From contig PTFA01000193.1 in NCBI GenBank assembly GCA_003342895.1, positions 779,255-843,254 on the forward strand: a stretch of DNA of 64,000 bases, given 5' to 3'. The DNA is from Casuarius casuarius. Lineage: Eukaryota > Chordata > Aves > Casuariiformes > Casuariidae. A program made the translations under genes and the position numbers. The first letter of the stretch is position 1; each line of letters opens with the position of its first letter. The notes beneath the pieces were generated by a model. It did not search any database. It was not told the DNA's origin and saw only the letters and a list, made by a program, of their open reading frames with translations. Positions 35,620-50,039 of this stretch are shown piece after piece.

Positions 35620-36540
35620 TGGCTGAGGGACACAGGGAGCAGAGCCTCATCCCTCTCTCGTTGCACAGCCTGCGCCTGCCCTCTTGTGTCTGAAGCACAG
35701 GCCACGATACTCAGGGTGAGGGCTTCCAGCTATAAAACCCAAGGGAAACGGTTTTATTTGGGTTGGGAGAGGAGGAGNCAGAGAGGGGTCTCCCAGCCTG
35801 TGTGAGCCCCTCTGCTGCCACGGCTCCACCTGAGCCCTTGGCCCGGGTTGTCCCCCAGAAGCAGGTCCTGGACGGGTGGTTTGCACCGGGAGAGGCAGGG
35901 CTGGCATTACATGCAGAGTAACGGGATGTTTTAAAAATGAAAAGCAATTCTCTGATCCCCTGCGTGGTTCAGCACATGGTCACCACCGCCCTGGGCCAGA
36001 GCCCTCCCCTCCGCCCCGGAGATCCTTGCAGTCCAGGAGAGTGGCTCCTCTTTGCTGCCCCAGCTGCAGGTTGGGGCAGGAGCTCATTTCTGTGGCTGCA
36101 CAGGATCAGCCACACTGAGCTCCGTGAGGACATCGCCATCCTCGTTTCCGCATGGCTGCTGGGGACAGCTTCATGGGAAGCTGCTCTCGCCCCATCTTTG
36201 TGGGCTTCACCAAAGAGAAGTACAANGGGCATCTGGAAGGAAAGCCAGGGAGCTTTCTCTACCCATCCGGTAGAGAAAGGAGAGACTTCTTCTAGAGAGA
36301 GAAAGGGACTTGCTCTACTTCTCAGCCTTACCCCAGCCTTTTTCGGTCCTCTCACCACCTAGCTGCTTGTTGCCAATGTCCTCAAGCTGTCGGNGACCCA
36401 TAGCTCCATTAGCAAAGAAGCTTGGCTACTTCAGTGAGTCTTCCTTCCAAATGGGAGCGTAATGTTGACTGCTGATGTTTCCCCTGATACTAAATCTGAT
36501 CCCTTCCAAAGTAGCTTTGGCTCATTAAAATGGCTCTTTA

Positions 36541-36553
36541 ATATATATATATG
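36541..36553. repeat. (AT)n short microsatellite
   Basis: About 12 bp of AT dinucleotide repeat within AT-rich sequence. Confidence 0.7.
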
Positions 36554-36741
36554 TAATTGAAATTTTTATTGGATTTCNATGTATTTAGCATTATGCTTGG
36601 ATTTATAATAAGGTATAAAATAAAAGCCATTAGAGGGCAAAAAAGGCTCCTTGAAAGAAAACCAAAGAATGCAGGTGGCTGCACTTAGGAAAGACTCCAG
36701 AGGAAAGTGTTTGAAGACAACGCAATGCTTCATTTTGATAT

Positions 36742-36761
36742 CCCTACCCACCCTCCCCCCC
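36742..36761 (-). promoter_or_regulatory. G-quadruplex motif, upstream flank
   Basis: Four C-runs on the plus strand (3, 3, 3 and 7 bases) have gaps of 2, 1 and 1 bases, so the minus strand carries a tight quadruplex pattern. No neighbouring gene is recognised. Confidence 0.55.
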
Positions 36762-37559
36762 AAAAAAGTGCTGACACAAATACATCTTTTTCCCAGGGAG
36801 TGCATCAATGCTGACAAAGCAGCATTTTTTTGGTGAAAGAACTATTTTTTTGGAAGATTGCTCCACCAGCTGTGCCTAGCATCACCCAGCAGCAAAGAGG
36901 ACCCTCTGGGGTATCTTCCTCCTCCTCTGCCTGCGGAAAAGCTAACGCACNTTAATAGCTCAGTGCTGGCAAAGCCAAGCCTCCAGCCTCCCAGTCTTGT
37001 CGGCAGTGGGAGCCGGAGCCAGGAGGAGAGGGCCGAGTGCCGGCACTGCTCAGCGGCTTCCCCAGGGCACCGAGATTACTCACAGCCTGAAACAGCCTGG
37101 AGGCTGCAGGCCGACAGAGCTACAGCTACAGATTTTATTACCGAAAGGGAATATTGGATTTGCAGCAGTGTTTTTCAGCAATAGGCGCCTGTTCCGCTCA
37201 CTCTGACATTCCCGGCTCCTCTGCAATAACTGAGATTTACCGGCCCCTCTCTCCNGGGCCATGTGCACCAGNGGGAGCTTGAAGATGCTCCTGTTAGTGC
37301 TGCCTGGTGAGGGCCCTGCTCTGCGCATGGAGCGAGCTCACACGATTGCCCNGTGCCCCCGGCAGACCCGGCTGCANCCCGCTCTGCACCCCTCGGGTGT
37401 CGGCGCAGCCGGGGACCAGAATTTCAGAGGCCGGAGAGCTACGTGCTATAATGCCACTGCCTTGTTGAGCATTTTCCCGGCTCTCCATTTCCTTATACAC
37501 AAAATTGAAGTAATGATACTTCTATCCGGTCTCTTGGGCTTAGAGATTTGGGGATGAAA

Positions 37560-37780
37560 AATGTAATATAAGAACTACATTTTCCTCTGGTGAGTCCCCT
37601 TTTAAATAGCTGGCTAATTTAGTCNTTGAAACTATACTTGTTCCCTGTGTTAAACTTTACATGGTTTTATTTTGACTTATATGCTTTAGTTCTGCCTGAT
37701 ACTCCTGTTCCTCAGAAAGTCTATAAAAGCACTTTGAATCATTCATGAATAATTCAAGTTTAGGAACCATTCCAGGCCCT
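37560..37780. other. AT-rich unique segment with TATA-like and palindromic motifs
   Basis: It contains TATAAAAGC at 37723-37731 and, 10 bp further, the palindrome ATTCATGAAT at 37741-37750, followed by AATTCAAG. It could be a conserved non-coding element. No exon is recognised. Confidence 0.25.
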
Positions 37781-40700
37781 TCTCTCTGGATAACACCAGG
37801 CATTTGTTCTTGTTGGCACATGAAACAGGCCAAAAAAACTCACCGAAACACTTTTTTTTCAAATTCTTTTGCTTGAAATGTCTTCATCGTCTTTTCTTTC
37901 TTTTTAACTTCTACTTCAGTTCCAGTGCAGCTCCCAACTGAAACTCTCCAAAGAAGGTAGTTTTCATGGGATTANGATTCTAGGAATAATTAAGACAAGG
38001 AATCCTACGAATTAAGGAGCCANCATTTCATTGCTATAGCAACCCTGCTTGTCTTTCCTCAAGCAGCAGAATTCAGAAAACAAGAAAAACANCCTAAAAA
38101 GTAATTGCTGTCCTACTGCCGAGGGAGCGAAGCTGGGAAGTGGGCTGGGACAGCCAGCCCTCCGCTCTGCACCGGAGGGGACCTCTCTGTGCCATTTCCA
38201 TTTAACCCANGCCCATTGGGAGGCACTTCTTTCCGCTCCCACAAGTGAGGGATACACTCCTGGTGTAAGCCACTAGTTTGNACACCCCCATTAGAAGGAT
38301 GTGCAGTAGATTATACAGGAAAAAAATGCCATTTAGGTGCATGAGCGTGAACACTGCACATAACCACGTCTAGGCAGTGCTGCCTGCATGATGGAGATGT
38401 GATGGGGGTGTCTCCAGCGGCCCAGGGATCCAAGCTCCANCCAAGCACCACGGAGGCTCTGGGGAGGATCTGCTTTAGGATGAGCTGATTTGCTCTCTCA
38501 ACTCTCCTGGTTGGGTCAACCAGATCCCCAGTGACTGCAGAGGGAGCTGAGACCCAGCACACATGGANATATCCACATTTAGGTATCCTGATGTGGGGCT
38601 GTATATCTCTGCAACATTTGCTTAGGGGAGTGCTACTAATAGGAAACTCAAAACTTCTTGGACATGATGAACAGGTCAGAGAAAAAGAGATCTGTGCCAC
38701 TACCATGCTCCTGCTGGAAGAAAAGAGAAGATATTGGTATCCTAAGGGAGAAGCTAGCTGTTAAGAGATTTCCAACNTGAAAGCAGGACGGTTTGGGCGG
38801 AGAGAGAGGGACTGGGCTCCACTGCTGGTGCACCACTCTAACANGCAGCTTCCAAATCCAGCTCTAGCCCCCACTTCACGAGCTGCCACAAGGACACAAC
38901 AGGATTTCCCAGCCCTAATTGACTGTGCAAAGCCAGCGGGTAGAAAACTTTTGTTTGCATTTGTACTGAGAGCAAATCTCAGCTTGAATTAATTAGAGTG
39001 AAATAATGAGGGCGCCTGAGGCTGTTGTAGTGAGTGCAGGTATGCTCCCTTGATCCTCACCGCTCCGTAAGAGGCTTCACAAACAGCCCTGCCGCTGCTG
39101 GTGGGATTAGCAAGTCCATTACACAGCAACCTGCAAGGGTGCCAGTTAGCACCAGCCGAGATGCCCGTTTTGGCACAGCTTGTCCTCGTCCACCCCAAAC
39201 TGGACAGAGATGCGATCTTCTGCTGGGCTAAGGCTGCCATCAGCTGTGACTTCCCATCACTGGAATAAGAAGGTGACAGAGATCGGAGGTGAAAACACCC
39301 ATCGTTTCCCATCCCCGTCGCCTGGGCCGTGATAGCAGCAACGCCGGCTGGGCTGCAGTGCTCAGCCCTGGCTGATGCCCACGTGGAACTGAGCCAACAT
39401 TATGGCACAAGTTGTGCTCAGCCTCTGCCCTTCCAGCAGGCAGGTTAGCTGACACTGCAGCGGAGGAGAAGCATGAACCCGAGCCCAAGCCAGCTCTAGA
39501 GCTAACCAGCAGCGCGGGCACCCCGGGGTCCTGCACGGGACAGCACGCTCCGACTCGGCAGCCAGCCCTTTCCTCCGTTCATCCTCTTCTCTGTGTACAG
39601 GGAAAAGATTTAGTCAGCCAAAANTGCAGAGGATTCGCAGGGCTACCAAAATCCCTCGCAACACAGGGCCAGTTGATTCCATTGCTCGCCTTACACGGGT
39701 TTTTTATTCTGTTTCAACTACATTTGGCTACAGTTGTTTACTTCCATTTCCGTAACGCAGTGGAGACCTCACCAACGGGATTTGGGGGAAACGCAGCTGA
39801 TGAGACATGACTTGACTTAAAGAAATCCTATAAAGCCTCCCAGAAACACTGTATTTAGGGGACAGAGTTATGCCAAGGCTGCATCCTCTGACGTTGTTAG
39901 ACCTGTCATTACCTAAACCGGAGCGGTGGATAAGGAACAGGCAAAGTTTGCCACCAAGTGGCCTGGTGGCTGGATTCCCAGCTCCTGCGGGCTGCTCAGG
40001 CCCTGGCTACGTGCAAATACATCACTTAATTTGTTTGTACTCCCCAGCGTGTTGAATGGAGCTAACGCTTTCCTCTCCTCGGGGGTGCCAGATGCGTTAG
40101 TTAATGTTTATTCAATGATCTGAGAAGCAGTAGAGACAAGAACTAAACCAGATTATAGTGTTTACTTCTCAGTAAGATTATTTCCCCTCCAGAGAGGAGC
40201 TGTTTTTGCGCTGATAGAACAAGCCTCTTCCTAAATCCTTGCCCTTTTTGAGGGGGGAAGAATACATGAAACTTCTGCATTCCTTTTGGATATAATTTAA
40301 GTGAGTGCAAAGCGACACAGTAATAGCTGCATAGGGCAGACTTCTCCCTTGTTGCTCTGTGGATCTGCTCAGGCGAGACGAATCACAAGGACCCTGCTGG
40401 TGGGGATAAGGGTGGGATTTCTTCCTCATGCAGCTTTCCTGAGGAACTCCAGGAAAAGGGCTTAGAACTGGGCTTCCTTGCTCAACTCACATCCATGGAT
40501 CAAATTATCCTGCCCCTTCAATCCAGCTGATCCTTAGCCGAGATCTGGACACAGCAGCTCTTCTTGCATGTGTCTGATGAAGCCATCCTCTTCCTCCCGA
40601 CAACCCCTTGGCAGTTCCTGTTGTGCCTACTGTCCCCTTACAGACAAATGCTTTTTAGTCTGCAGCTATTTTAATTTGCTCTGGCATCTGCCCCATTTTC

Positions 40701-42559
40701 CTGATTTTTTTTTTTCTTTCCTTGGCAAGTTCCCTCGATCACTGCTATCCCACCTCACTGTCCTCCAACCTTCAGCCATCACTGAACCCTTTATTTTCTC
40801 TCACCTGGGCAGGACAACTGGGTGACAGTTTCCTTGGGCTGATAGAGACTGCAAGTCAGCCTGGGCAGGGAGAAGAGTTTCTACCGTGGCTGTCTTCCCC
40901 AAAATCTCCTCTAACCTCCGTCTGGGTCAGGTGTCCTTGCTGATCTTGTATCTGTAGGCTGGACAGAAAGTTCCTTCCAGAAGATGAAGGAGAAATTGCT
41001 TTTCCCTGGTTAATGGCATCGGAGAAAAGCTGCTGAGCACTGTGTCTTTGGTGTGAGGTTTGCTTGCCTGGCTGGTGAAGCAGGCTGCTACCAGATNTGT
41101 AGAGACGGGAATGACTCACTGCTATCACTTGGCGCAGCATTTAAGATGAACTATCCAGGCAGTGAAAAAGCATTTTCATGTCAGCCAAAGCTATTATTTT
41201 TAGTGAATTTGGTGAGTGATATCTGGGCAAAAAAGAGCTGCCAGAATAATCAAAAGAGAAAAGTTAAATCTTGTCTAACAACACCCAAAAAAAGTGCAAA
41301 CAACAATGAAACATTGGGATTTTTTTTTTGTTTTGAAACAAAAAATTAAAATTAGATCAGCCTAAACATAATAAGAGAAAAAGATTAAGAACTGCTTTCC
41401 CCNACAGCCTTCCTCTGTCCTCCCTCCAGCATGTATCAGGTCAAACAAAACATGATTAGAAGCATCTTCAAAATGCTCTTAAATCAGTATCGCTTTCAGA
41501 TGATCACTTTGATTCCCCAGGGTGTTTCTGGGTACTTTCCAGGCTAGGACACAGCCCAGGCAGATTCCTCTGTCTGGATGGAAATCTCTGCAACACATGA
41601 TGCTTCGCTCCCTTCAGGTCAGCCTCAGGGACGAGGACCCCGGGGCAGTATCCCAGTTTCGAGATTTCTAGGAAGAAAAGCTCAGATGAGTATGAAAATC
41701 AAAGTATGTCCAGACCTGGACTGCAAAAGACAACACAGGAGATGCCGCAGCTCTGGGGTAGCCCAGGGCTTCTCAGCCTTCAAAACCCTCTGCCCAGGCT
41801 CATAACGCTGCAAACTGCAGGTTCAGCAAAATCAGGGTGCTGTATTAGCATTGCTGAGAGTGCTTGTATTCACGGGCTGAGGCAGAAGAGGCCNGTTCCC
41901 TGCTTTTATTTACGAAGGCAATAGAGATGGCTCTGTAGGCAACCTGATTTACAGCTTTAATAACAGCAAGTGAGGAAAAAAAAAGTCCTATCTTTGCTTC
42001 TCAGTTATTCATGTTTTAATACAGCAACAAATCTACTTTTAATGGAACAACAAAGCAGCTGCTGCTAATTTCAGTGCTGTGGCTCAGAGTTTGGCCAAGA
42101 TCTTGGTCAGGTTGGATGTAAAGGGATGTTTGCTACTGGCCTAAAGTGATCCAGGACTCAAATCCTGTTAAGCAGGAATCAGGGGACTGAGGAAGCAGCT
42201 CTCCAGGGCTGACGGGAACCTTTAGCATCAATCCCCTAACCAGCTAGAAACTGGCAATCTCTTATCTCCACTTGGAAGCCAGATGGGTAGTAGTTCTGGG
42301 GTAGTAGTTTTAATCATAGATGCTATTAATATAATAGCTTTAGTTCACCTTCTGCTTTAGGACAAAATGATGCTTTTGAAATAAAAACAAAGCAAAGTGG
42401 TTGTTCCTGAACCCAGATCATGAAGAAAATAAACATTTTAATGTTTCTATATGATTGTGTTCCAGGGCATCTTTAGGAGGAGGAAAAAATACCTTTATTT
42501 TCAGTTGCAAGAAAAGGGTTNAAGTCAGTTAATTCAGTCCCTGCAAGAGACACCTGAAG

Positions 42560-42760
42560 TCTCTCAAACCTTTTGTGTTCACTCCCTTCTCGCGCCAGCT
42601 CTTCCCAAGTTTTGAGAATAGATGGCTTCTAATTAAATCTGGCAGAAACCAATATATTTTTGCTGAAGCCATGGAAAGACAATGCATTTTTCATGAAATC
42701 AGCTCTCCCTGGAATAATGTCATCTTATTTCCACTGCTTGAAACTTCTGCTCAACTGTGA
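42560..42760. other. Candidate conserved non-coding element
   Basis: This is unique, balanced sequence with homeodomain-like TAATTAAAT and several octamer-like words (ATGCATTTTTCATG). It was selected by composition and texture only and is not coding by any frame I recognise. Confidence 0.2.
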
Positions 42761-45700
42761 TCAAAAGCCAGTGAAGGAGGGCTGCCCCAGAGGAGTGGCT
42801 GGTGAGGACTGGCATTTCGTGAGGCTTGGAGTGCTCTGACACATGGTTTGCTCCCCAAAAGCACTCTGTGCCCTCTTGCAGCTCCAAACACCCCATGGGA
42901 CAGTGATCACACACCCCACGTCTGCTCTACCTGTGCCTTCCTCTAGACACAGACACAAACACACAGAGCCCTTTGCTGCCCCAGTGCTCAGGTCCTTGCC
43001 ATAACTTGGCTACCATGGGAAGTGGAGGAATGGGGACACACACCACAGCATCAGCCTGTGCCTTAGAGGGCAGCTCTCCCCAGATTCCCAAGTTGGGGGC
43101 CTTTCCATCTTCTTATTCAGGAAAATCCACTTGCATTTTAAATCTGAATTGGAAGAGACCTGTCTCCTAGAGTTACCTCTCAGATCCAAGCCAGGACAGT
43201 AAATAAGCACCACAAAAGCATTGTTTCAGGTTGAATCACAGGGCAAACAAAAATATGAACCTAATTAATCTGCAGGTGAGTGTGAGTCATGTCCCTCCTC
43301 CTCTATCTAACTTCAGGGAAGGTGCCAGCAAACTGGGAAGAAAGGCAAGCCCTCCAGCTTAGACAGTAGCTCCTGCAGATATTAGATCTGAAGATCCTTA
43401 GCTAAAGTCGTGGCATGATTGACACAACAGCTTGGACACCTGCTATTCAGGAAAGGAAAAGCAGGCCTGACTCTAATGAACCTCTCCATTTGTGCCTTCC
43501 AGTTTCATTTCCTGCAACTGATCCAGCAACGGGGCTCTGTGGGCAGAACAAGTCAGCGGTATCTCAGCAGCAGAGACCTCCTGCACTACCATGCTAGTGT
43601 TGCATCCCTTGTTAGTGATTCATATGAAAAATGAGTTAGATCGTAGAAGTATAGAGAGCTTTTAATAGTAAACAGATAGGGAAACAAGCATTGAGGGAGA
43701 AGACTCATCCAAGTGGAAGGTTCTGGCTTGGAGGACCCCTTTTCAGCCCTCTTGAGAAATAGCCTCACCACCTGTAACTCACTCCTTCACTTGCCACATC
43801 TTGGTGTGCTGTTCACCCACCCTGCACATGAGCCTCCCCAGAGGCAGTGATTTTCCCCTTCCCTCTCCCTTGCTCACTGTTACTCTGGTCTGACTGAGTC
43901 ATGTTGCCAGGGACCCCCTGGCATCCAGCGACTCCAGAAGCCAGCAAATTTACCTTCCTTTGAGAGCCACTGCTGTGACCACTTTGCAAACTACCTGATA
44001 GAGAAGATGAATCTATCAGCAAGTGATCCCATCTTCTTCATGGCAATGAGAATTGCGCCCAGTTTGGGAAATTGCTTGCAGTAGCTGAGAGGGATAAACA
44101 ACTCCGTGGAGTGGATAACTTATTAAGTACCAATTATCCCACCAGCTCCGATGATAGTGTGCATCTGCAGAATAAAATCGGAGGGGAAAACATGAAGTTC
44201 CAGTGCAGTGCACTAGATGGTGGTGCATGCAAAGAAAAGGCCACAAAGTGTCCTCTGTAGCGTGCTCAGCACTGGGCAGCAGATCTGTACATCTCCAGGT
44301 CACTGCCCCAGATCTAGGGCAGAGCAGTAGCACTGGAAATGTGCGTTACCAGCTTTCAGTCTGCTGTGACTCAAGAGTGTCTAGTGGAGCACTCTCAGGT
44401 GAGGTGTGCAAGAGGCAAGTTCCCCCAGTGTGGAAGGGGACAGGAGTCGACGACTTGGTCCTTTCTGGTGCTTTGTTGATATAGACAAATTTGCCAGCAT
44501 CATTCAGAAAGCGAACAGCACCGCACAGCTAGGGAGAAGGCAAAAGAAACCTGCCAACATGAAATCATTCCCCTGCAGAGTAACGAACCACTAAAAACTA
44601 ATCATTTCTAGCTGAAAGTATGCAGCTCCTAAAATGTAGCTTCCCTTTGACATTCCCCATCTGACGGCTGCNGGATAACACACCGAGGTGCTGGGAGTGG
44701 GTGTGCAGCTGGTGAAATGCTCCCTCAGCCCATTGATGGAGTAGAAGTCAGAGCCTNGCTGCACCCAGCAACTTCTCTAAGCTGGGACCTGAGTTCAAGT
44801 GAGCGGCTCTTCAAGGTCCTCAGCCCAGTCCTGTGTGTCTCACCTGAGCCCAGCTGCCCCGTGGTGCTTGCGTTGACCCTGGATGGCCAAAGAGTTTGGC
44901 AGCCTCAGAGGTATTGCAATTAGCTCATGCCTGGGCTGGGGAGAGGGAGGACAAGCAGAATCCAGTGTGGTGGGGGACATGGGGAAACGGGCTGCCTGGA
45001 GCTGCTGGCCAAGAGTGCAGAGAAACGAGGCAGCCTTGCAACAGCGAGGGCATCATCTCCCTGCCTGGCAGCCCTCCTCCTCCTTGTGTCCTGCAGGCAC
45101 CCAGTGCCCTTCCCTGCTGTGGAGCCCTCACAGCCACGTCCATCCCAGCTCCATCNTTCCCCTGGGAGCACCAGCAGGATATACCAGCCATCCCAAAACA
45201 GCTCCACGTAAAAAGCAATGTCTCCAGCTGCCACCAGCAGAATGCCCAGGGCCCAGCAGAGGACGTGGCCAGCTCACTAATGCCACCAGCCTGCACTACA
45301 CTGGGATTTGGACTGAATGCAAGGTGTGCAAGGCATCAGCTCCCCCCAGTCTCCACAGTAACAGGCCCCCCCGGCCTTAGGGAACCTTTGTAAACTTCAG
45401 TGGTTATTAGAGAAGCTTCCCTTGTCCTGCAGTAACCAGATAGGACTAAAGACCCCAATTTGCACTGCACAAATGCACAGTATGGTGACGGCCCCTGCTG
45501 CCCTCATAGCCTGCTCTTTCCGAGCAAAGTCTCCTTCCTGCTTCCTAGAGGGAGAGCAGAGCAGCTGGGAGATTTACGAGTGGTGTTATTTAAAGGCAGN
45601 CTTTGCCCTGGAGCAGCTGAGGTCTGGGCTTGGTACCCTTAGCTGGGAAAAGGGACTGGTCCTATCCCAACCTCAAGCATTACAACTGCAGCACAGAGCC

Positions 45701-48700
45701 TCCCCTCAGCCTGTGGCAGGACCACCCTTCTGCTCGACTTTTGGGGAGCAGAGAACTGAAGCAACTACCTCCATATGTGGAAAGCTCATCTGGCAACACC
45801 TGGGCACAGGCATGAAGAAAACAGGCTGAGGAAAGGGGTTATCACAGGATCNGGATTGACTAACCCCTCCCTGGAAGTGGGGGGGCAGCTGGCCCATAAA
45901 AGAGAGTCAGCTCCCTCCTTTCTCCTTCTCTTAATGGCTGGGGAAGGGTGGATGTGGGTCTCTTGTTTGGTTTCTAAGGGCTGTGGCTCTAGGGAAATAA
46001 TTTGTCCGTGGTTGCAGCAGGATATGCGCTCTAGGAAGGAAAAGCTTTGTCTGCAGGAGGGCAAGAAGGCAGCAGATAGGTGAAGCATGCAGGCAGAACA
46101 GCTTCAGAGAGGGGTGGAAGAAAAGGAGTTGCAGAGGGAAGGAGAGACAGACCCTACCCTGTGTGGAAGAAGTGTTGCCCTTGCTTGAGAGGTGAATGTT
46201 TCATCTGCAGAGCTTTGTGCCTGGGTGATAGACAGCANATGATGTGCCCTTTCTGAGGCTGCTGTGCCCCCTTCCCTGCACTCGCTCGCTGCCTTTTCAG
46301 CCAAGTGATCATTCATGAATCATTCATGGTCCGGCCCGTCTCCTCCGGGACCCTGGGGGAGGCTGGAGGAGAAACCTGCCCGTGTGATGCTGTGACTGTC
46401 CCACTCGGGCAGCTGTGTTGCAGATGTCTGTAGTGTTCTTCGCTCTTTGCTGTNGTGCAGGATCTGTCCTTTATTCAGAACTGCTTGGTGCGCACACTGC
46501 CTCTCCCAGCTCCTTGGGCTCAGGCATTTTGCAAGGTGCTGCTAATGAAAAAAGAGAAGGTGTTGATAGGCAAATCAGGTGACAAAATCGCAGGCAGGAG
46601 AGCTGGTGGGGATGTAATTGAGTAGGAGCTGAAAGGGATCAGCCAGGTGTGGGAGTGATGGTGCCCCGGCTGAGCGTGCAGAGAGGGCACCTCAACAGTG
46701 ATCCCATCATGTGAGGGCAGCTGCCAGCCCCGTAGCGTTCACGTGCAGCACGGCACTCTGCTCTTCCATGCTAAGCCCTGCACGTCCTATCTGGATGCTA
46801 TCTTATCTCTCCAAGCAGATACAAGTTACCAGTTCTATGCTTGGCTGTGCTGGGCTGGGAAAGGAGATGAGTTTGAAAGCTGGCCAGGAGCTCAGCTCAT
46901 TTTGCAATGCATTGCCCTGGAGATAATGTGCCACGTGCCTGTAGTGCAGAAAGAAGCTTTCTCCTCCTGATCCCAACAGACAGCACCTTTCAAGCTGACT
47001 TTTGGAGAGTATTTTCCCCCCGAGTTTGAGTACACAGTTAGAAAAAGTACTTTCTAAGTTCATGATTTAGTGTGCTAGAATACGGTGCTGCTCAGCTCTT
47101 CTGTCTTGTCCCAGCCCCTGCTGTTTGGCAGCAGTGGATCCATAAATCGCAGAGATGGCATTGCACACGGCTTTGAAAACCAGCAACACCAGCTGCTGCT
47201 GCCTTTGCCCTTAATGTAGCATTAGATCACTCTGCTTCCTTGAGTGGAAAGGAATCGACCTGCTTGCTGGCTGTTTGGACAGATTGTTTCTCAATCTGGT
47301 GAGGCCAAGCACACAGCTGGATCTGGGCTGCTCAGCTCAGTTTCTCCTGTAGTTTGCAGAGGCTTTGCACAAAGATCTAACTAGTGGCCTGGCAGCAGCT
47401 TTCCAGACTTTGTATCCGGGCCCAGGTAGCTGGGCAGCATGAGATGCAGAGCTCGGGTGGAACGGGAAGAGCAGTGCTGCTTGGCTCTGCATCTAGAGGA
47501 GTTTTCCTCATCATCTGAGGCTCCACAGCAGTGGTGGCTGTTGGAGCAGCTGTAGTGCCTCTGCTTTGTGTTCCCACTGAGCTGGTGCAGGAGCCTGGGA
47601 TTTTCTGGATAGAAAGAGTCATTACCTGCCTGTGGGAAGGGGCTGAGAACAGAGCTGCAGATGGAAAAATTTGGCTGACTTTAGTTAGTGGCACTCTGTT
47701 GTGCTGGTGTTTGCTCTAAATCCAATTATAGGAGACCCAGGTACATATATTCAGCCTCTGCTGAAGACGCAGGGGTATTGCAGCTGTCACGGAGGCCAGC
47801 CTGTACCCCNTGAACCTCTGTCACTGCTCATGATTCATAAAGGAAGAGAACAGCTGGACTCCAGGAGCTCGGGNTGAGTTTTCAGAGACGGGAGTTAATG
47901 AAAGGAGAATTTCTCTTGTAAACTGTGAGCTCATTTCTCTGGAACCACTGCCCNACATCAAATATTGCTACCCTTCAGCCAAAACCCACCAACTGAGAGC
48001 CGTGGTATGGAGTAGGGGAAGAAGTAGGACTTATTCTAGTAACATTCAGTTCCCAAGGAAAGTCCCCTTCTATGTCAACATTAACGATTCATCTGCAGAA
48101 AAGTGTTTTACAGTCAACTTTGCCAAATTTCTCCTATGCTTCCAAAGACATCACAGTCACCTGATGTTACCATCTATTTTCTCTGTGAATGGTGAAACTT
48201 GGTGAAAAAGCTTTCTGCTTCTCAACTCTATCCAATGTTATGTCATCAGCCGTAGCCCTGAGGCCTCCAGGGATGGCATAAATGAAAGCAAAGATAACTA
48301 AACCAATTCCTTTTCCTTGAAAGCTCCTCATTTAATCCTGGCCTGCTATGCCCAGGTGGGCTGCCCCATGCAGGTGTGGTAGAAGAATCAAGTGGAGGCA
48401 CTGGGGGNGTTCATCCCTGGTGTCATTCCTGGTCTGCAGCAATGGACCTGGATGGACATGGTCACCACGTTCCCAGAGACAGTCACCTGGCAAGGCCCAG
48501 AAAAGACCAGAGCATGTATCGAACAGATGCTTTCATGAGCAATGACTGGGTATTANCAAGCCTCCGAGTTTGAGCATCCCAACCCAGCTGATGGGTTTAC
48601 CCACCTTGTTTCCTTTCTCTTTGCACAAATGACCCAAGAGCAGTTGTTGAAATGCAGGAAGAATGCAGGTATTTGGAAGAAATGGAAGAAAAGTGCTCGT

Positions 48701-49244
48701 GTTTGCTTTTGAGCAGGCCAGCAAATAGATCTACTAGAAATACTCTTATAACAGAGGTGTGGGCAATTCCCATAGCTGCATTCAGAACAGACAGGTCTTC
48801 CGATATGCAAGTCTCGTATCTCTGCCTTTGCTTTTCATCCTAAATTGAAATTACATTTCTAGAATGTTAAAATTTCTGGCATTTGTCTCAGCAATATTGC
48901 AATCTTTTGTTTTAATAATGTCTAAAGGTTTTGGCTTAAAAAAAAAAAACCTTCCAGTGCTCTTAAACATCTGGGTATATATAAAAAGCACTTCAGTACA
49001 TCCTACAAAATCTATCTAAAATATCAGCATCAATATAACAGTGTAAAAATCTAAAGGAACAAGAAGGGCAAGTATTTTCATTTTGTAGGAGTGATTCTAC
49101 ACATTTTTTTNCAACTTTTTCCCCGTGCAATATTGTCCAAACCAATATGTTATTATAAAACATTTCCAACAGATTTGCATTTGCAGATGGAGGCAGTTCC
49201 AGTTAAAATTTCTGTCTACTCAAGACATGATAGAGAATTTGACA

Positions 49245-49340
49245 TTTGTAGATAATCAAGTAGGCAAAGTCTGGGGAGCAAAGTCACATCTTTTATTAGA
49301 CTAGCTAGTATAGTTGAAAAAGAAGAAAAATTTGGGAACA
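49245..49340 (+). mobile_element. Possible interspersed repeat relic
   Basis: The phrase 'cacatcttttattagactag' followed by 'ctagtatagttgaaaaag' resembles a dispersed reptile/bird repeat with the signature 'catcttttattggaccaactaatatagctggaaa'. The preceding 'aagtaggcaaagtctgggga' is less clear. Family and ends are not assigned. Confidence 0.3.
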
Positions 49341-50039
49341 GCAACGCAACTGTCACCTAAGCAGTGACATTACTATCTTGCTCAATTTTAGATGATTGAG
49401 CCAGTAAGTTCATGTCTCTCCTTCCTCTGCAAAAGTCTGTTTTTCATATTCAACTCCTACTCAAGGCTAGTTCGTTGTGACTTCTCGTCTGCAGAAAGTT
49501 AAACAGTAGAACTGCTCAAAAAAGGAATTTATTTGTCTCCAGAAAAGTTCAACTGTATCAAAAAGAACATGCTCTAGTTTCTCCAAATCAGGTGGTTTTC
49601 AGACCAATCAACAGCAATTTCAGGCCAGAGCCATCAAAAATAGAGCTGCCCTCAGAAAAATACATCCAAACACTCTGCTTGGGGACTGGTCAGGGGAGGA
49701 AAAACCTGTTGGTCTTGGTATTCCCCATGGCAACAGAAAGACCACGGTGTTGAGAACCTGCTTTTCCACCAGTTCTGGTGGGAATTTTCAAGATCCCAAT
49801 AGAAACAATTCAGANGCTGCTTCTACGAAAGGAAGATCCNTGAGACACCGAGCCTGCGAGAAACTCCGTTTGGTTTCCCCCAGTCTGTATCACATCCGAG
49901 GCNTTGTCATTCCGTCCAGTCAACACCACCAGTCCCGGGCAGTTTGGGAGCTTGAGGCCCACGGCTGGGTCTGCTCCTGGGCTAACCGTGCTGGGAGGAG
50001 GGAGGACCATCTCCCAGGCCAGGGCTGCAGCAGCCCCGG

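Noticed and set aside
44883..45393. Overlapping 165-codon frames on the same strand
   Set aside because: Several frames are open together because the stretch is GC-rich and stop-poor, and the translations are low-complexity and unrecognised.
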